From assembly GCA_002898555.1 (NCBI GenBank), contig BEHR01000012.1:1-64000 (forward strand): 64,000 bases of DNA, given 5' to 3'. Shown piece after piece: positions 42,233 to 51,189 of this stretch. This DNA is from a bacterium HR15 (lineage in GTDB: Bacteria > Armatimonadota > Fimbriimonadia > Fimbriimonadales > GBS-DC). Position 1 is the stretch's first letter; each line of letters opens with the position of its first letter. The notes beneath the pieces were generated by a model. The model was not told where the DNA came from. It searched no databases and worked only from the letters and a program-made list of their open reading frames with translations. Position numbers and translations under genes: made by a program.

Positions 42233-45200
42233 GTTTTTAGCCTACCTGTGAGGGATTGAAACTTCGCGTATTCGCGCGAAAGGCGTAGGGCTTGTATTGT
42301 TTTTAGCCTACCTGTGAGGGATTGAAACGGGAAGTATACGCAGGCTGAATTGTTGTTGCTTCGTTTTTAGCCTACCTGTGAGGGATTGAAACGGGATTCT
42401 TGGTAACGGGCGATATATCTCGCACGTCGTTTTTAGCCTACCTGTGAGGGATTGAAACTCATAATTCTTATGAGGGAGGGAATGGAAATGTCTCCGTTTT
42501 TAGCCTACCTGTGAGGGATTGAAACAGCGTTTGTTGTCGCTGCGCGATGTAATCTTGTTCTGTTTTTAGCCTACCTGTGAGGGATTGAAACTCCTGCTGT
42601 GCCAGTCCCAGCGCGCGGCATAATCCGGTTTTTAGCCTACCTGTGAGGGATTGAAACGTCGCAAGCAGCGGAGGTACTACTGGATCGAGGCTAGTTTTTA
42701 GCCTACCTGTGAGGGATTGAAACCCAGCAGAGGGCTGCCCATGCGGCGATGTACGCTACGTTTTTAGCCTACCTGTGAGGGATTGAAACAAGAGGTAATA
42801 ATCGGTATCGGGCGTCGCTGCGGGCGTGTCGAACAGTTTTTAGCCTACCTGTGAGGGATTGAAACCGCGCACGACCACTTCCGCCCCCCCCTGGTCCAAT
42901 TCGTTTTTAGCCTACCTGTGAGGGATTGAAACTGCTTTTGTTCAGGGGGGGGCAGTGGGTGAAAGGGTTTTTAGCCTACCTGTGAGGGATTGAAACTGGG
43001 GTGGCGTTGTGGTTTTGCATTCCCACGCCACCGTTTTTAGCCTACCTGTGAGGGATTGAAACTTCGCCATCGAGGTATCGTCGGGCGGCAAGGAGGGCAG
43101 TTTTTAGCCTACCTGTGAGGGATTGAAACTTTCATATCCAATCCTTACCAGACGAACTTTCATGTCGTTTTTAGCCTACCTGTGAGGGATTGAAACGGGG
43201 CAAGTACTTGCCCTGGTGTTACGACAAAACTCGTTTTTAGCCTACCTGTGAGGGATTGAAACGGGCGAAAAGAGGAGGAGAATGATGATGGGAGACATGT
43301 TTTTAGCCTACCTGTGAGGGATTGAAACCAGGGGGGGGCGGGGGGATTAAAGCAGTTTCTGGAGGTTTTTAGCCTACCTGTGAGGGATTGAAACCGCAGG
43401 GGGGCGGGCACGAGGCGACCCTGCGCGGTTGCCCGTTTTTAGCCTACCTGTGAGGGATTGAAACAAGAGGTAATAATCGGTATCGGGCGTCGCTGCGGGC
43501 GGTTTTTAGCCTACCTGTGAGGGATTGAAACACTGGTATGCTGAACGCGGGTGCGGTCTCTATGCGGGTTTTTAGCCTACCTGTGAGGGATTGAAACAAA
43601 GGCTCAAACAAACTCACCACGCCGTTGTTCTCCGTTTTTAGCCTACCTGTGAGGGATTGAAACTGCCTTGGTCCGAACTAATTCACCGTTCGGACCAAGT
43701 TTTTAGCCTACCTGTGAGGGATTGAAACCTCAAACGGGGTTGGGGGTTGGATAGACGGTGGTCGGTTTTTAGCCTACCTGTGAGGGATTGAAACTCGCAC
43801 CTCACGCAACAGCACCTGCTGCGGATAAGTGAGTTTTTAGCCTACCTGTGAGGGATTGAAACGTGTGCCCGCTTCCCTGCGCGGCGTGGCGGGCAGCCGT
43901 TTTTAGCCTACCTGTGAGGGATTGAAACGTGGTGCACCGTGTGCCCGCAAGCGGCGCACACGGTGTTTTTAGCCTACCTGTGAGGGATTGAAACTTGTTT
44001 GACCCCCCCCAACACCCTGTGGTGCACCGTGTTTTTAGCCTACCTGTGAGGGATTGAAACACCGGCTGCAAGATGGAGACGGTATAGATAGCCGGTGTTT
44101 TTAGCCTACCTGTGAGGGATTGAAACCCAAGCCGAGAATTTGGGTGGAATCTTATTCCACCCGTTTTTAGCCTACCTGTGAGGGATTGAAACGCGATCCT
44201 TTACAAGAGGATCGCCCTCAGCACCACGAGTTTTTAGCCTACCTGTGAGGGATTGAAACAGCGCTGCGGGCTGCGCTGGAGGCGCTGGGGCGCGTGTTTT
44301 TAGCCTACCTGTGAGGGATTGAAACGACCTACAATCGCATCGAACCCTTGTTTCTGGTAAGGTTTTTAGCCTACCTGTGAGGGATTGAAACCACGCGCCA
44401 CCCCAAGCAGGGGGGGGGTTAGCGATGTTTTTAGCCTACCTGTGAGGGATTGAAACGCAGAGTCAGTTGTGAAAAAAAGTCCCCCGGCGGTGAAGTTTTT
44501 AGCCTACCTGTGAGGGATTGAAACGCATTGTCCTGCGCGGCACTGCGGATGGCGATGGTGTTTTTAGCCTACCTGTGAGGGATTGAAACGCGGCGGAAGC
44601 GGGTGCGTAACGCAGGAGACCACTCCGAGTTTTTAGCCTACCTGTGAGGGATTGAAACGGGCCTGCGTGGCAGGCTACAGAGCGCCCGCAGCAGGTTTTT
44701 AGCCTACCTGTGAGGGATTGAAACCATCGTTGTATTGCCGTGTATTCAGGGGGCCGGCATAGTTTTTAGCCTACCTGTGAGGGATTGAAACGCTCCTCCA
44801 ACAGAGGCTGGCAGAGCCGTAGACCCCGTTTTTAGCCTACCTGTGAGGGATTGAAACGGCCCGCATGGCCCGGGCCAGCCCCGCTGTAGAGAAGTTTTTA
44901 GCCTACCTGTGAGGGATTGAAACATGTCCCGCTGCAGCTGTTTCAGCTGCTTTTTGCTGGTTTTTAGCCTACCTGTGAGGGATTGAAACCCTCAAACGTA
45001 CAGTCGTACCGTCGGTGGATGAGCCAGGTTTTTAGCCTACCTGTGAGGGATTGAAACGGAGGCGAGCCTCCAGGGCGGCGGCCGCCGCCTCGAGTTTTTA
45101 GCCTACCTGTGAGGGATTGAAACAATATGGGGCAAAAATCGCAAAATTGAGGCTAAATTGTTTTTAGCCTACCTGTGAGGGATTGAAACTCACCACCGCC

Positions 45201-45388
45201 AGATCAGATTGGGGGTCAAACTTTTGTGTTTTTAGCCTACCTGTGAGGGATTGAAACACTGGCTGGAAGCGCAGAGGCGGGTGGCGGACTACGTTTTTAG
45301 CCTACCTGTGAGGGATTGAAACGCTGCTGGAAGATTTATCCATTCTTACACCTCCAAAGTTTTTAGCCTACCTGTGAGGGATTGAAAT
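42233..45388 (+). CRISPR. Main CRISPR array, 48 repeats and 47 spacers
   Basis: The 30-nt repeat begins GTTTTTAGCCTACC and ends GGGATTGAAAC; all copies I checked are identical except the last (45359-45388), whose final base is T, marking the leader-distal end. Spacers are mostly 35-38 nt (one of 46). The ATTGAAAC end is the 8-nt crRNA handle of I-B and type III systems. Spacer 9 (42790-42835) and spacer 19 (43465-43501) share 37 nt. Spacers 26 and 27 (43929-43964, 43995-44030) share GTGGTGCACCGT. Several spacers form hairpins or contain runs of eight or more G or C. Confidence 0.99.
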
Positions 45389-45521
45389 GTTCGACGCGTC
45401 GGATGGATCGGGATAGTGTTTGGAGGCGTTCGAGGGAGTGGGTGTTTGTGTGGTGGAACATGGTGTGTTTGGTGCAGGTGCTTGGGGGGTGTTTTTTTGT
45501 TGGGTGTGGAGATGGGGCTAC

Positions 45522-45577
45522 GCGATTTTCCGAACAGCCTCTCTACCTCTTGACAACGGTTGCCGATATGGTATAAT
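45522..45577 (+). promoter_or_regulatory. tRNA promoter with conserved upstream block
   Basis: GCGATTTTCCGAACA, then TTGACA (45550-45555), 16-bp spacer, TATAAT (45572-45577), then tRNA-Ser at 45591. The block matches the two other promoters at 3041 and 24738. The 140-bp stretch before it (45389-45521) is strongly G/T-rich on the plus strand and holds no supported gene. Confidence 0.8.
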
Positions 45578-45590
45578 AGCTATGTAAGGC

Positions 45591-45686
45591 GGAGGGTTGC
45601 CTGAGTGGTCGAAAGGGGCCGCCTGCTAAGCGGTTGTAGGGGGGTCATGCCCTCTACCCCGGGTTCGAATCCCGGACCCTCCGCCA
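45591..45686 (+). tRNA. tRNA-Ser(GCU)
   Basis: A 7-bp acceptor stem (GGAGGGT with ACCCTCC) closes the cloverleaf. The anticodon loop CTGCTAA gives anticodon GCT for AGC/AGU serine codons. A long variable arm (GTAGGGGGGTCATGCCCTC) is typical of tRNA-Ser, the T loop GTTCGAATC is standard, and the CCA end is encoded. tRNA genes are frequent integration sites, but no direct attachment repeat was seen next to it. Confidence 0.97.
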
Positions 45687-45716
45687 TTCCTGTTTATATC
45701 AGGGGACTTAGGGGAG

Positions 45717-47108
45717 ATGACACGCTCGGCACGGTTTGCATGGTGGCTCATGATTCTACTATTTAGCCTGCTTATCTTCTTCAACAATTTGGTGTTTCTA
45801 TCGCTGTTTTTCTACAAGCGAGGTTCCTCGCTCACCCAGGCAGACCTTCGTTATGAGCTTGACTTCCAGATGCGCTATGTGCTGTCCTTTGCTGGCTCGT
45901 CGATGCTGCGTCAGGGGTTAAAGCCCGCGGCAAAAGGGGTGGTGGATGCCCTTCGGAAGGAGCTGTATGGCACGGAAGGCGAGTGGGAGGCGCGTCTCTA
46001 TGTAGCGCTGATGGAGCAGCTAACCGGCGTGGGCGATCCCGAAAAAACGCTGAAAGGGTTAGCGAATGCTTCTTCGGTTGAGCTGGAGCCGCACGAACGG
46101 CGCTGGTATGCGCCCCTGTGGCACATCGCGTTGCAGGGGCAGTTGAGCCGGGAGCAGGTGCCGCGGCTGCGGGATGCCCTCTCACTCAGCGCGCCACCCC
46201 TTGCGCTTCAGATTGCCGAGAGCGTGATGTGGCAACGAGCAGGTGACGCCCAACGCGCCCGGCAACTGCTTCACAAACTGGAGCGCGAGAGCCAACTGCG
46301 CTTAAGCCTTCTCGTGGCGGTTGGCTGCTGCGGACTGTTCTGGGGCATTGTGGGTGTGGGATTGTTGCTATGGTATCTGGTGCAGCCTTTTCCACTTGCC
46401 CAGCGACCGCTGCCGAACGCCTCGCCCTTTGTGTTGGATCGCATGCTGTGGGCACCTGCCCTGTTCCTGCTACTACTGCTGTATAGTCAGGTACTTCTGG
46501 TAAGCTGGCAAGGGCGCGATGTCGCCCCGACAGACCCGCTCTTTGGAATCGCCTACGCCATCGCGGCATTTGTACCGCTGCTCTTTCTTTGGAGCTGGTC
46601 GCGCGAGCCGGGCAACCCGTCGGGCATCTTGCGCTTCCAGGGCAGTGTCTGGCGGCAGATAGGAAGCGCACTGATGGGCTTTGGCATCTATTTACCGATC
46701 ATGCTGTTATCGCTGCTGTTGACCATATGGTTGGCGCCTGCCCTGCCAAGCGAACAGACGAGCCCCATCGCAGAGACTCCACTGAGCGAAATGGAAGCCT
46801 GGATGCGGTTCTGGACGATTCTACAGGTGGTGGTGTTGGCGCCGATGGTGGAGGAGGTGCTCTTTCGGGGAGTGCTTTTTCAGGTGCTGTGGCAGCGCAC
46901 GGGGCGTGTCTGGCTTAGCGCGTTCGCAAGCGGTTTCTTGTTCGGCGTGATCCACCCCCAGTTCCTGGGCGGTATCTTGGTAGTGACGATTTTGGGTGTG
47001 ATTCTGGCGATGGTCTATGCCCATACCCGCTCACTGTTGCCCTGCATCCTGATTCACATGCTCAACAACGGTATGGCGATGCTGTTTTTCTGGGTGTTCA
47101 CAGGCTGA
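45717..47108 (+). CDS. CPBP-family intramembrane metalloprotease
   Basis: 463 aa, with an N-terminal TM (10-33), a soluble helical domain (about 40-190) and then about seven TM segments. The Abi/CPBP motifs are intact: EEVLFRG (379-385), FGVIH (His about 413) and HMLNN (about 447-451), residues that bind zinc and form the active site. Related proteins process prenylated proteins or act in bacteriocin immunity, but the substrate here is unknown. It follows the tRNA and may share its transcript. A hairpin (AGGCTCTT/AAGAGCCT, about 47109-47140) ends it. Confidence 0.85.
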   Translation: MTRSARFAWWLMILLFSLLIFFNNLVFLSLFFYKRGSSLTQADLRYELDFQMRYVLSFAGSSMLRQGLKPAAKGVVDALRKELYGTEGEWEARLYVALMEQLTGVGDPEKTLKGLANASSVELEPHERRWYAPLWHIALQGQLSREQVPRLRDALSLSAPPLALQIAESVMWQRAGDAQRARQLLHKLERESQLRLSLLVAVGCCGLFWGIVGVGLLLWYLVQPFPLAQRPLPNASPFVLDRMLWAPALFLLLLLYSQVLLVSWQGRDVAPTDPLFGIAYAIAAFVPLLFLWSWSREPGNPSGILRFQGSVWRQIGSALMGFGIYLPIMLLSLLLTIWLAPALPSEQTSPIAETPLSEMEAWMRFWTILQVVVLAPMVEEVLFRGVLFQVLWQRTGRVWLSAFASGFLFGVIHPQFLGGILVVTILGVILAMVYAHTRSLLPCILIHMLNNGMAMLFFWVFTG

Positions 47109-47143
47109 GGCTCTTTGGGCAGAGCTTTCGAAGAGCCTGACCT
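47109..47143 (+). terminator. Hairpin after the CPBP protease gene
   Basis: AGGCTCTT pairs with AAGAGCCT around an about 15-nt loop, followed by a T-rich tail (TTTACTTGTCTC). It lies between convergent genes. Confidence 0.4.
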
Positions 47144-47247
47144 TTACTTGTCTCATAAACACTGCGAACACCTCTGAAAGGGTGTTCAGGACATCGCAGG
47201 CACGGTAAACGCACGCGCAGATGCGCCTCTGCATCGCATCCCGAACC

Positions 47248-50136
47248 TCATCGCGACAGGCGCCGCCGCTTGATTTCCAGCAGGCGGCTGGTGGTATCCC
47301 CTCCGGTAGCCGGGGTGCTGGAAGGAGGGGCAGCAGAAGCGGTAGTGTCAGTCGAAGGCACTGCTTCTGGCGTGGGCGACGGTCGCGCTGTCTTTGCTTC
47401 TTGAACAGAAGCAACTATAGGGTGTCCAGTTGGTTCGGCAGGTGTTGTGGTCGTCGCGCGCACCCTGCCCTTTACATTCAGCAAGCGTGCCGTCGCAACC
47501 GGCTGCGGGGCACGGCGCGGCAGGCGTCGCCCGCGTAGCCAGCGCCATGCTTGACCCAGCAGCGCGAATGCCTCGCCCACAGGCAGCGCGACGCGCCGTA
47601 GCGTAATGTCCAGCAGCAGAAGCATTAGCGCCAACCAGAGGCACTGTCGCCACAGGTCAGACACCGACGCGCCTCGCTTGGCCACTGGGCGAAATGCCTG
47701 CGATGGTTCAGGATTCAGCTTGCCACCCGTGATTTCCGCAATGCGCGTCAGCAGGGGCAAATTGGCGCGGCTGAAGCGATATTCAGGCGGGTAAGGCAAA
47801 GCATAGCCGCGCGTGGCGGTGCGAATCGTGCCATCAGGCTGCTTTTCCACTATCGTTAGCAGATAATCGCCCACCTCACGCAGGGGGAACCGCCCCGTGT
47901 AATGTCCCGGCGCCTCTTGTTGCAGAGTGATAGTTTGTCCCTCGCCGTTGGGGAAGCTCACCCGCACCTCCGGCTGCAGAAAGTTGATTGGCTCACCTTC
48001 GGGAGTAAACGCTTGCATCTCCACGATGGCTTGCCCCCCTTCCTGGCGCACCGTTACCTGATAATCCTGACGGCTGCTTTTGCGCAGGATGGAGCGCGAG
48101 ACTTGTGTCCAGAACGGGGCGAACTCGCTCCAGCCGACCCAACGCTGTGCCCATTTCGGCTTCGCGTCGGAAGTAAAGGCGAGCGAGATGCCCAATCCAT
48201 ACTGCCAGACGGCAAGTAGCGGGTCATTTTTGTGCGTGCGCATCAGCGTACGGGCAAGCGGGCGGTCAGATGTCAAATCGTAGGCGAGCAGGGGTGGGGT
48301 CGCGTTCCAGTTGATGCCTTCCAACATTTCATCGCTGCCTGTGATTTTAGGGATAAACGCGCCCTCCTCAATTGCGGAACGGGTCATCAGGCTCACATCG
48401 GCGGTGAACAGGCGGGGCAGGTCGCGTGCACGAGTGGTCAGATAGAAGTTGCCGCCTGCTTCTTTTGCAAGTTGCTGCAGGAAACCTACATCTTTTCCTG
48501 CCCCCATCGCGACGACCGACATCGTGACGCCCTGCGCACGCAAGTGGCGGGCAATCTCGAAACAGCCCTCCTGCTCGTCGCAGTCGTCGCCATCCGCCAG
48601 CAGGATGAGATGTTTGACGCGCGTATTTTGTGCCAGCATCGCCTGCGCGGCAAACTCCAGCGACGGTCGGCAATAGATGCCGCCACCCCCCGCATAGATG
48701 CGCGAAATCTGGTCAATCACGCGCTCTTTATTGCTCGCAGGTTGAATCGGGGCGAGCCAGTCAGCTCCGGTGCCGCTGACAATCACGCCGAACTGATCCA
48801 TCGGACGCAACATTTTGAGCGTCTCGATGGCGGCACGCCCCGCCAACTGCACCTTTGGGATGCCGTCTTCCGGCACCCCCATACTACCTGATATATCGAT
48901 AATAATCACCACCGTAGCAGCGGGGAATACCTTGCGCTGGCGCACATTGAGATCAACAGGCAATATTTCAGCGATGGGTGTTTCGTAGTAGCCGCCGGGC
49001 AGGAAGGAGTTCTCACCGCCAATCATGGCGAAGCCGATACCGGTGTCGCGCACCGCGCTTTGAATGGTGAGCATCTGTTGAGGTGAGAGGGCGACGGCGG
49101 GGAAATCATGGAATAGAATAGCATCGTAGCCTTGCAGCTCGTCGGCGCGGGCGGGGAAAGTATCTGGCGTTGCACGCACCACCTCCAAGTTGTTCGCCTT
49201 GAGGGCGCGCTCCAGCGAGCGGGTTGGGTCGGGCGTGCCTTCGGCAAGCAGCACGCGCGGTTTGCCTCGCACTTGCACGAAGGTGCGCCCCACATTATTG
49301 CGCGGATCCTCATCCGGCTGCACCTCCAGGGTAGCACGATAGCGATTGAAACCTTCCTTCTCGGTGCGAATGGGCACAACCACCACATTTTTGCCCGGTG
49401 TGAGCGACACGGGCACGCTTTTGATGGGTTTGCCATCGCGGTCGATGTGCAACACGCCTGTGGCATGCTTGCGGGCTTCGATCACCACGCGTAGGTTGAA
49501 CGGCTCTCCGATTTTGACCTCGCTGGGCGCTTGCGTCTCCAGCACCAGCGTCTCCGATTCGGGTGTGGCGGAGGCGAGTTGCACCGTGTCGATCTCGATA
49601 TTTTCGGTGGCGGCGACGGCAGCGGCGTCCAGCGCGTTGCCCTCCGTCTCGTTGCCATCAGACAATAGCACGATGCGCTTATCTTTTCCATCGGGGAACA
49701 GTGCGCTGGCGAGGCGAACAGCCGCTGCAATGTTCGTGCCCTGTCTGTCGGGCGCGGATAATATTGGGGGCAGTTCACGCGTGTTGGTCGGAGCGAAATC
49801 GATAAGCGCGTCGCGCCCAAACACAACGAGCGCGGCTTGATCCTCCTCCCCGATGGCTTTCAGCGACTGTTGGAGATACGCGCGCGCTGCCTGCTTGCCT
49901 TTGTCGGGAATGCTGTCGGAGGCATCCAGTAGGAAGATAGTGCAGATACCCCGATTCTGGCGCACTGCTTGCAGCCCGGCGAGCGCCAGCACTATCAGAA
50001 GCACCACCAGCGAACGCAGCACCAGCACGACCCGCTTGCGTGCGCGACTGATGCCGAGCATGCGTCGCCCGCTCCACCACACCCCCGCAATCAGCACGGG
50101 GAGCAACAGCAGATAGCTCGGCTCCACGAACCGCAT
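47248..50136 (-). CDS. Large membrane protein with two VWA domains (BatA/GATase-like)
   Basis: 962 aa. Two TM segments near the N-terminus and RARKRVVLVLRSLVVLLIVLA give the layout of BatA/aerotolerance-operon-like proteins. The first VWA starts IFLLDASDSIPDKG (about 69-82), the second VVIIIDISGSMGVPEDG (about 405-421) with an intact DxSxS metal site. A glutamine-amidotransferase-like domain (VLLAEGTPDPTRSLERAL..., GENSFLPGGYYE) lies between. The C-terminus has a further TM and a Pro/Thr-rich tail. The -10 TACAAT (50151-50146) is 9 nt from the ATG, so translation is near leaderless. Independent of the CRISPR operon ending just upstream. Confidence 0.85.
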   Translation of the reverse strand: MRFVEPSYLLLLPVLIAGVWWSGRRMLGISRARKRVVLVLRSLVVLLIVLALAGLQAVRQNRGICTIFLLDASDSIPDKGKQAARAYLQQSLKAIGEEDQAALVVFGRDALIDFAPTNTRELPPILSAPDRQGTNIAAAVRLASALFPDGKDKRIVLLSDGNETEGNALDAAAVAATENIEIDTVQLASATPESETLVLETQAPSEVKIGEPFNLRVVIEARKHATGVLHIDRDGKPIKSVPVSLTPGKNVVVVPIRTEKEGFNRYRATLEVQPDEDPRNNVGRTFVQVRGKPRVLLAEGTPDPTRSLERALKANNLEVVRATPDTFPARADELQGYDAILFHDFPAVALSPQQMLTIQSAVRDTGIGFAMIGGENSFLPGGYYETPIAEILPVDLNVRQRKVFPAATVVIIIDISGSMGVPEDGIPKVQLAGRAAIETLKMLRPMDQFGVIVSGTGADWLAPIQPASNKERVIDQISRIYAGGGGIYCRPSLEFAAQAMLAQNTRVKHLILLADGDDCDEQEGCFEIARHLRAQGVTMSVVAMGAGKDVGFLQQLAKEAGGNFYLTTRARDLPRLFTADVSLMTRSAIEEGAFIPKITGSDEMLEGINWNATPPLLAYDLTSDRPLARTLMRTHKNDPLLAVWQYGLGISLAFTSDAKPKWAQRWVGWSEFAPFWTQVSRSILRKSSRQDYQVTVRQEGGQAIVEMQAFTPEGEPINFLQPEVRVSFPNGEGQTITLQQEAPGHYTGRFPLREVGDYLLTIVEKQPDGTIRTATRGYALPYPPEYRFSRANLPLLTRIAEITGGKLNPEPSQAFRPVAKRGASVSDLWRQCLWLALMLLLLDITLRRVALPVGEAFALLGQAWRWLRGRRLPRRAPQPVATARLLNVKGRVRATTTTPAEPTGHPIVASVQEAKTARPSPTPEAVPSTDTTASAAPPSSTPATGGDTTSRLLEIKRRRLSR

Positions 50137-50154
50137 TGCAGGTGTATTGTACCT

Positions 50155-51189
50155 CTAATCAAATGGCAAGCGTCTCTCGATCCAGCTGAGGTTTACCACA
50201 GGCATATACTGTGCACCCATCCAGTGGCATACGCGCAGATGCGCACTGCGCGAGAACGCCATTCCCAGTGCAAACGCCAATGCATCGGGACAGATGAGGC
50301 AGATATCCACTTGCTTAAACGCGTTGACCCACGGCTTTGCCCATCGATAGAGTGTTTGAACATACGAGAGCCAGTCGTCTTGAGGCAGGGCGGATGAGTG
50401 ATAGAACGCTACGCTGGTTGCTGTCGAATAATCAGGATGGGCATTTAGGTCGGGTTGATGGCGATCGGAGAAAATCCAGTGCAGAATTAGGTGGTCGCCC
50501 TTGTCAGCCGGGGGGCGGATGTCAGGTGGTTGCTGTTCAAAATCGATGGGCTGCTTAGGTTCTTCGAACAGCACACGCGGATGGGTCAAATCCATCACTT
50601 GGTAAGGCGCACCCTCCGCTGCCTGATGATAAAGAATAACAGAGCGGCGTAACCCGACGGCTGCGCCCAGCCCGAACGCCAGCGGCAACACGATATTCGG
50701 GCGAATGTGATAGATGATGCCTGAGTAGTGAGCAGGTAGCCAGCGCTGAAGTCGTGCATCGACCTCCTTATCCCACTCGTGGATAAGCTGTTTCAGCGCT
50801 TCCTGCCAGTCCGTCTTTTTCGAGGAGTAACGAACCGCCGTATCGAGCCGAATAACTAATTCCTGACGATGAACAGGGGCATGAGCATCTATCACCTTCA
50901 CGCTCTTTTCAAGGCGAAGCGATTCGACCAGCCGCTCAAACTTCGTGTGTGCCAGCTCGCTGTTGTCTTCCTCTACAAAGAGCAGAGGCACTCTTAAGGG
51001 CGAAGGGCGCTGCCAGAAGCCTAAAATCAATACCCCGATGACAATGATTATCCCGACGAACCGTATAACAGCAGCAAACTCGCTCCGACCCATATCCACA
51101 CTCAGATCAGCAATCATCTGTGCCAATCCGAACGTACCAATCGTGATCAGCAGCTCCCACTCAACAAGCAAAAGTTTAAGTTTCTGCAT
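50155..51189 (-). CDS. Two-TM SAVED-domain protein, putative type III CRISPR effector
   Basis: 344 aa. Two N-terminal membrane segments (about 11-28 and 40-60) lead to a soluble domain with the SAVED pattern: GIIYHIRPNIVLPLAFGLGA, then VILYHQAAEGAPYQVMDLTH, VAFYHSSALPQDDWLSYVQT and VDICLICPDALAFALGMAFS. SAVED domains are CARF relatives that bind cyclic oligonucleotides; TM-SAVED fusions are known among CBASS effectors. It starts inside the upstream gene (14-nt overlap), so it is translated with the HEPN-like gene as the last gene of the type III-D operon. Likely role: membrane disruption or signalling after binding cyclic oligoadenylate. That role is inferred. Confidence 0.75.
   Translation of the reverse strand: MQKLKLLLVEWELLITIGTFGLAQMIADLSVDMGRSEFAAVIRFVGIIIVIGVLILGFWQRPSPLRVPLLFVEEDNSELAHTKFERLVESLRLEKSVKVIDAHAPVHRQELVIRLDTAVRYSSKKTDWQEALKQLIHEWDKEVDARLQRWLPAHYSGIIYHIRPNIVLPLAFGLGAAVGLRRSVILYHQAAEGAPYQVMDLTHPRVLFEEPKQPIDFEQQPPDIRPPADKGDHLILHWIFSDRHQPDLNAHPDYSTATSVAFYHSSALPQDDWLSYVQTLYRWAKPWVNAFKQVDICLICPDALAFALGMAFSRSAHLRVCHWMGAQYMPVVNLSWIERRLPFD

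Noticed and set aside
43160-44071. Open frames on the minus strand across the CRISPR array with repeating FQSLTGRLKT
   Set aside because: They are translations of the CRISPR repeat itself and not proteins.
45382-45576. 64-codon frame after the last CRISPR repeat
   Set aside because: G/T-rich low-complexity sequence running through a promoter; no ribosome site.
45591-45686. tRNA-Ser as attachment site of an integrated island
   Set aside because: No integrase and no direct repeat of the tRNA 3' end was seen on either side, so an island boundary cannot be supported.
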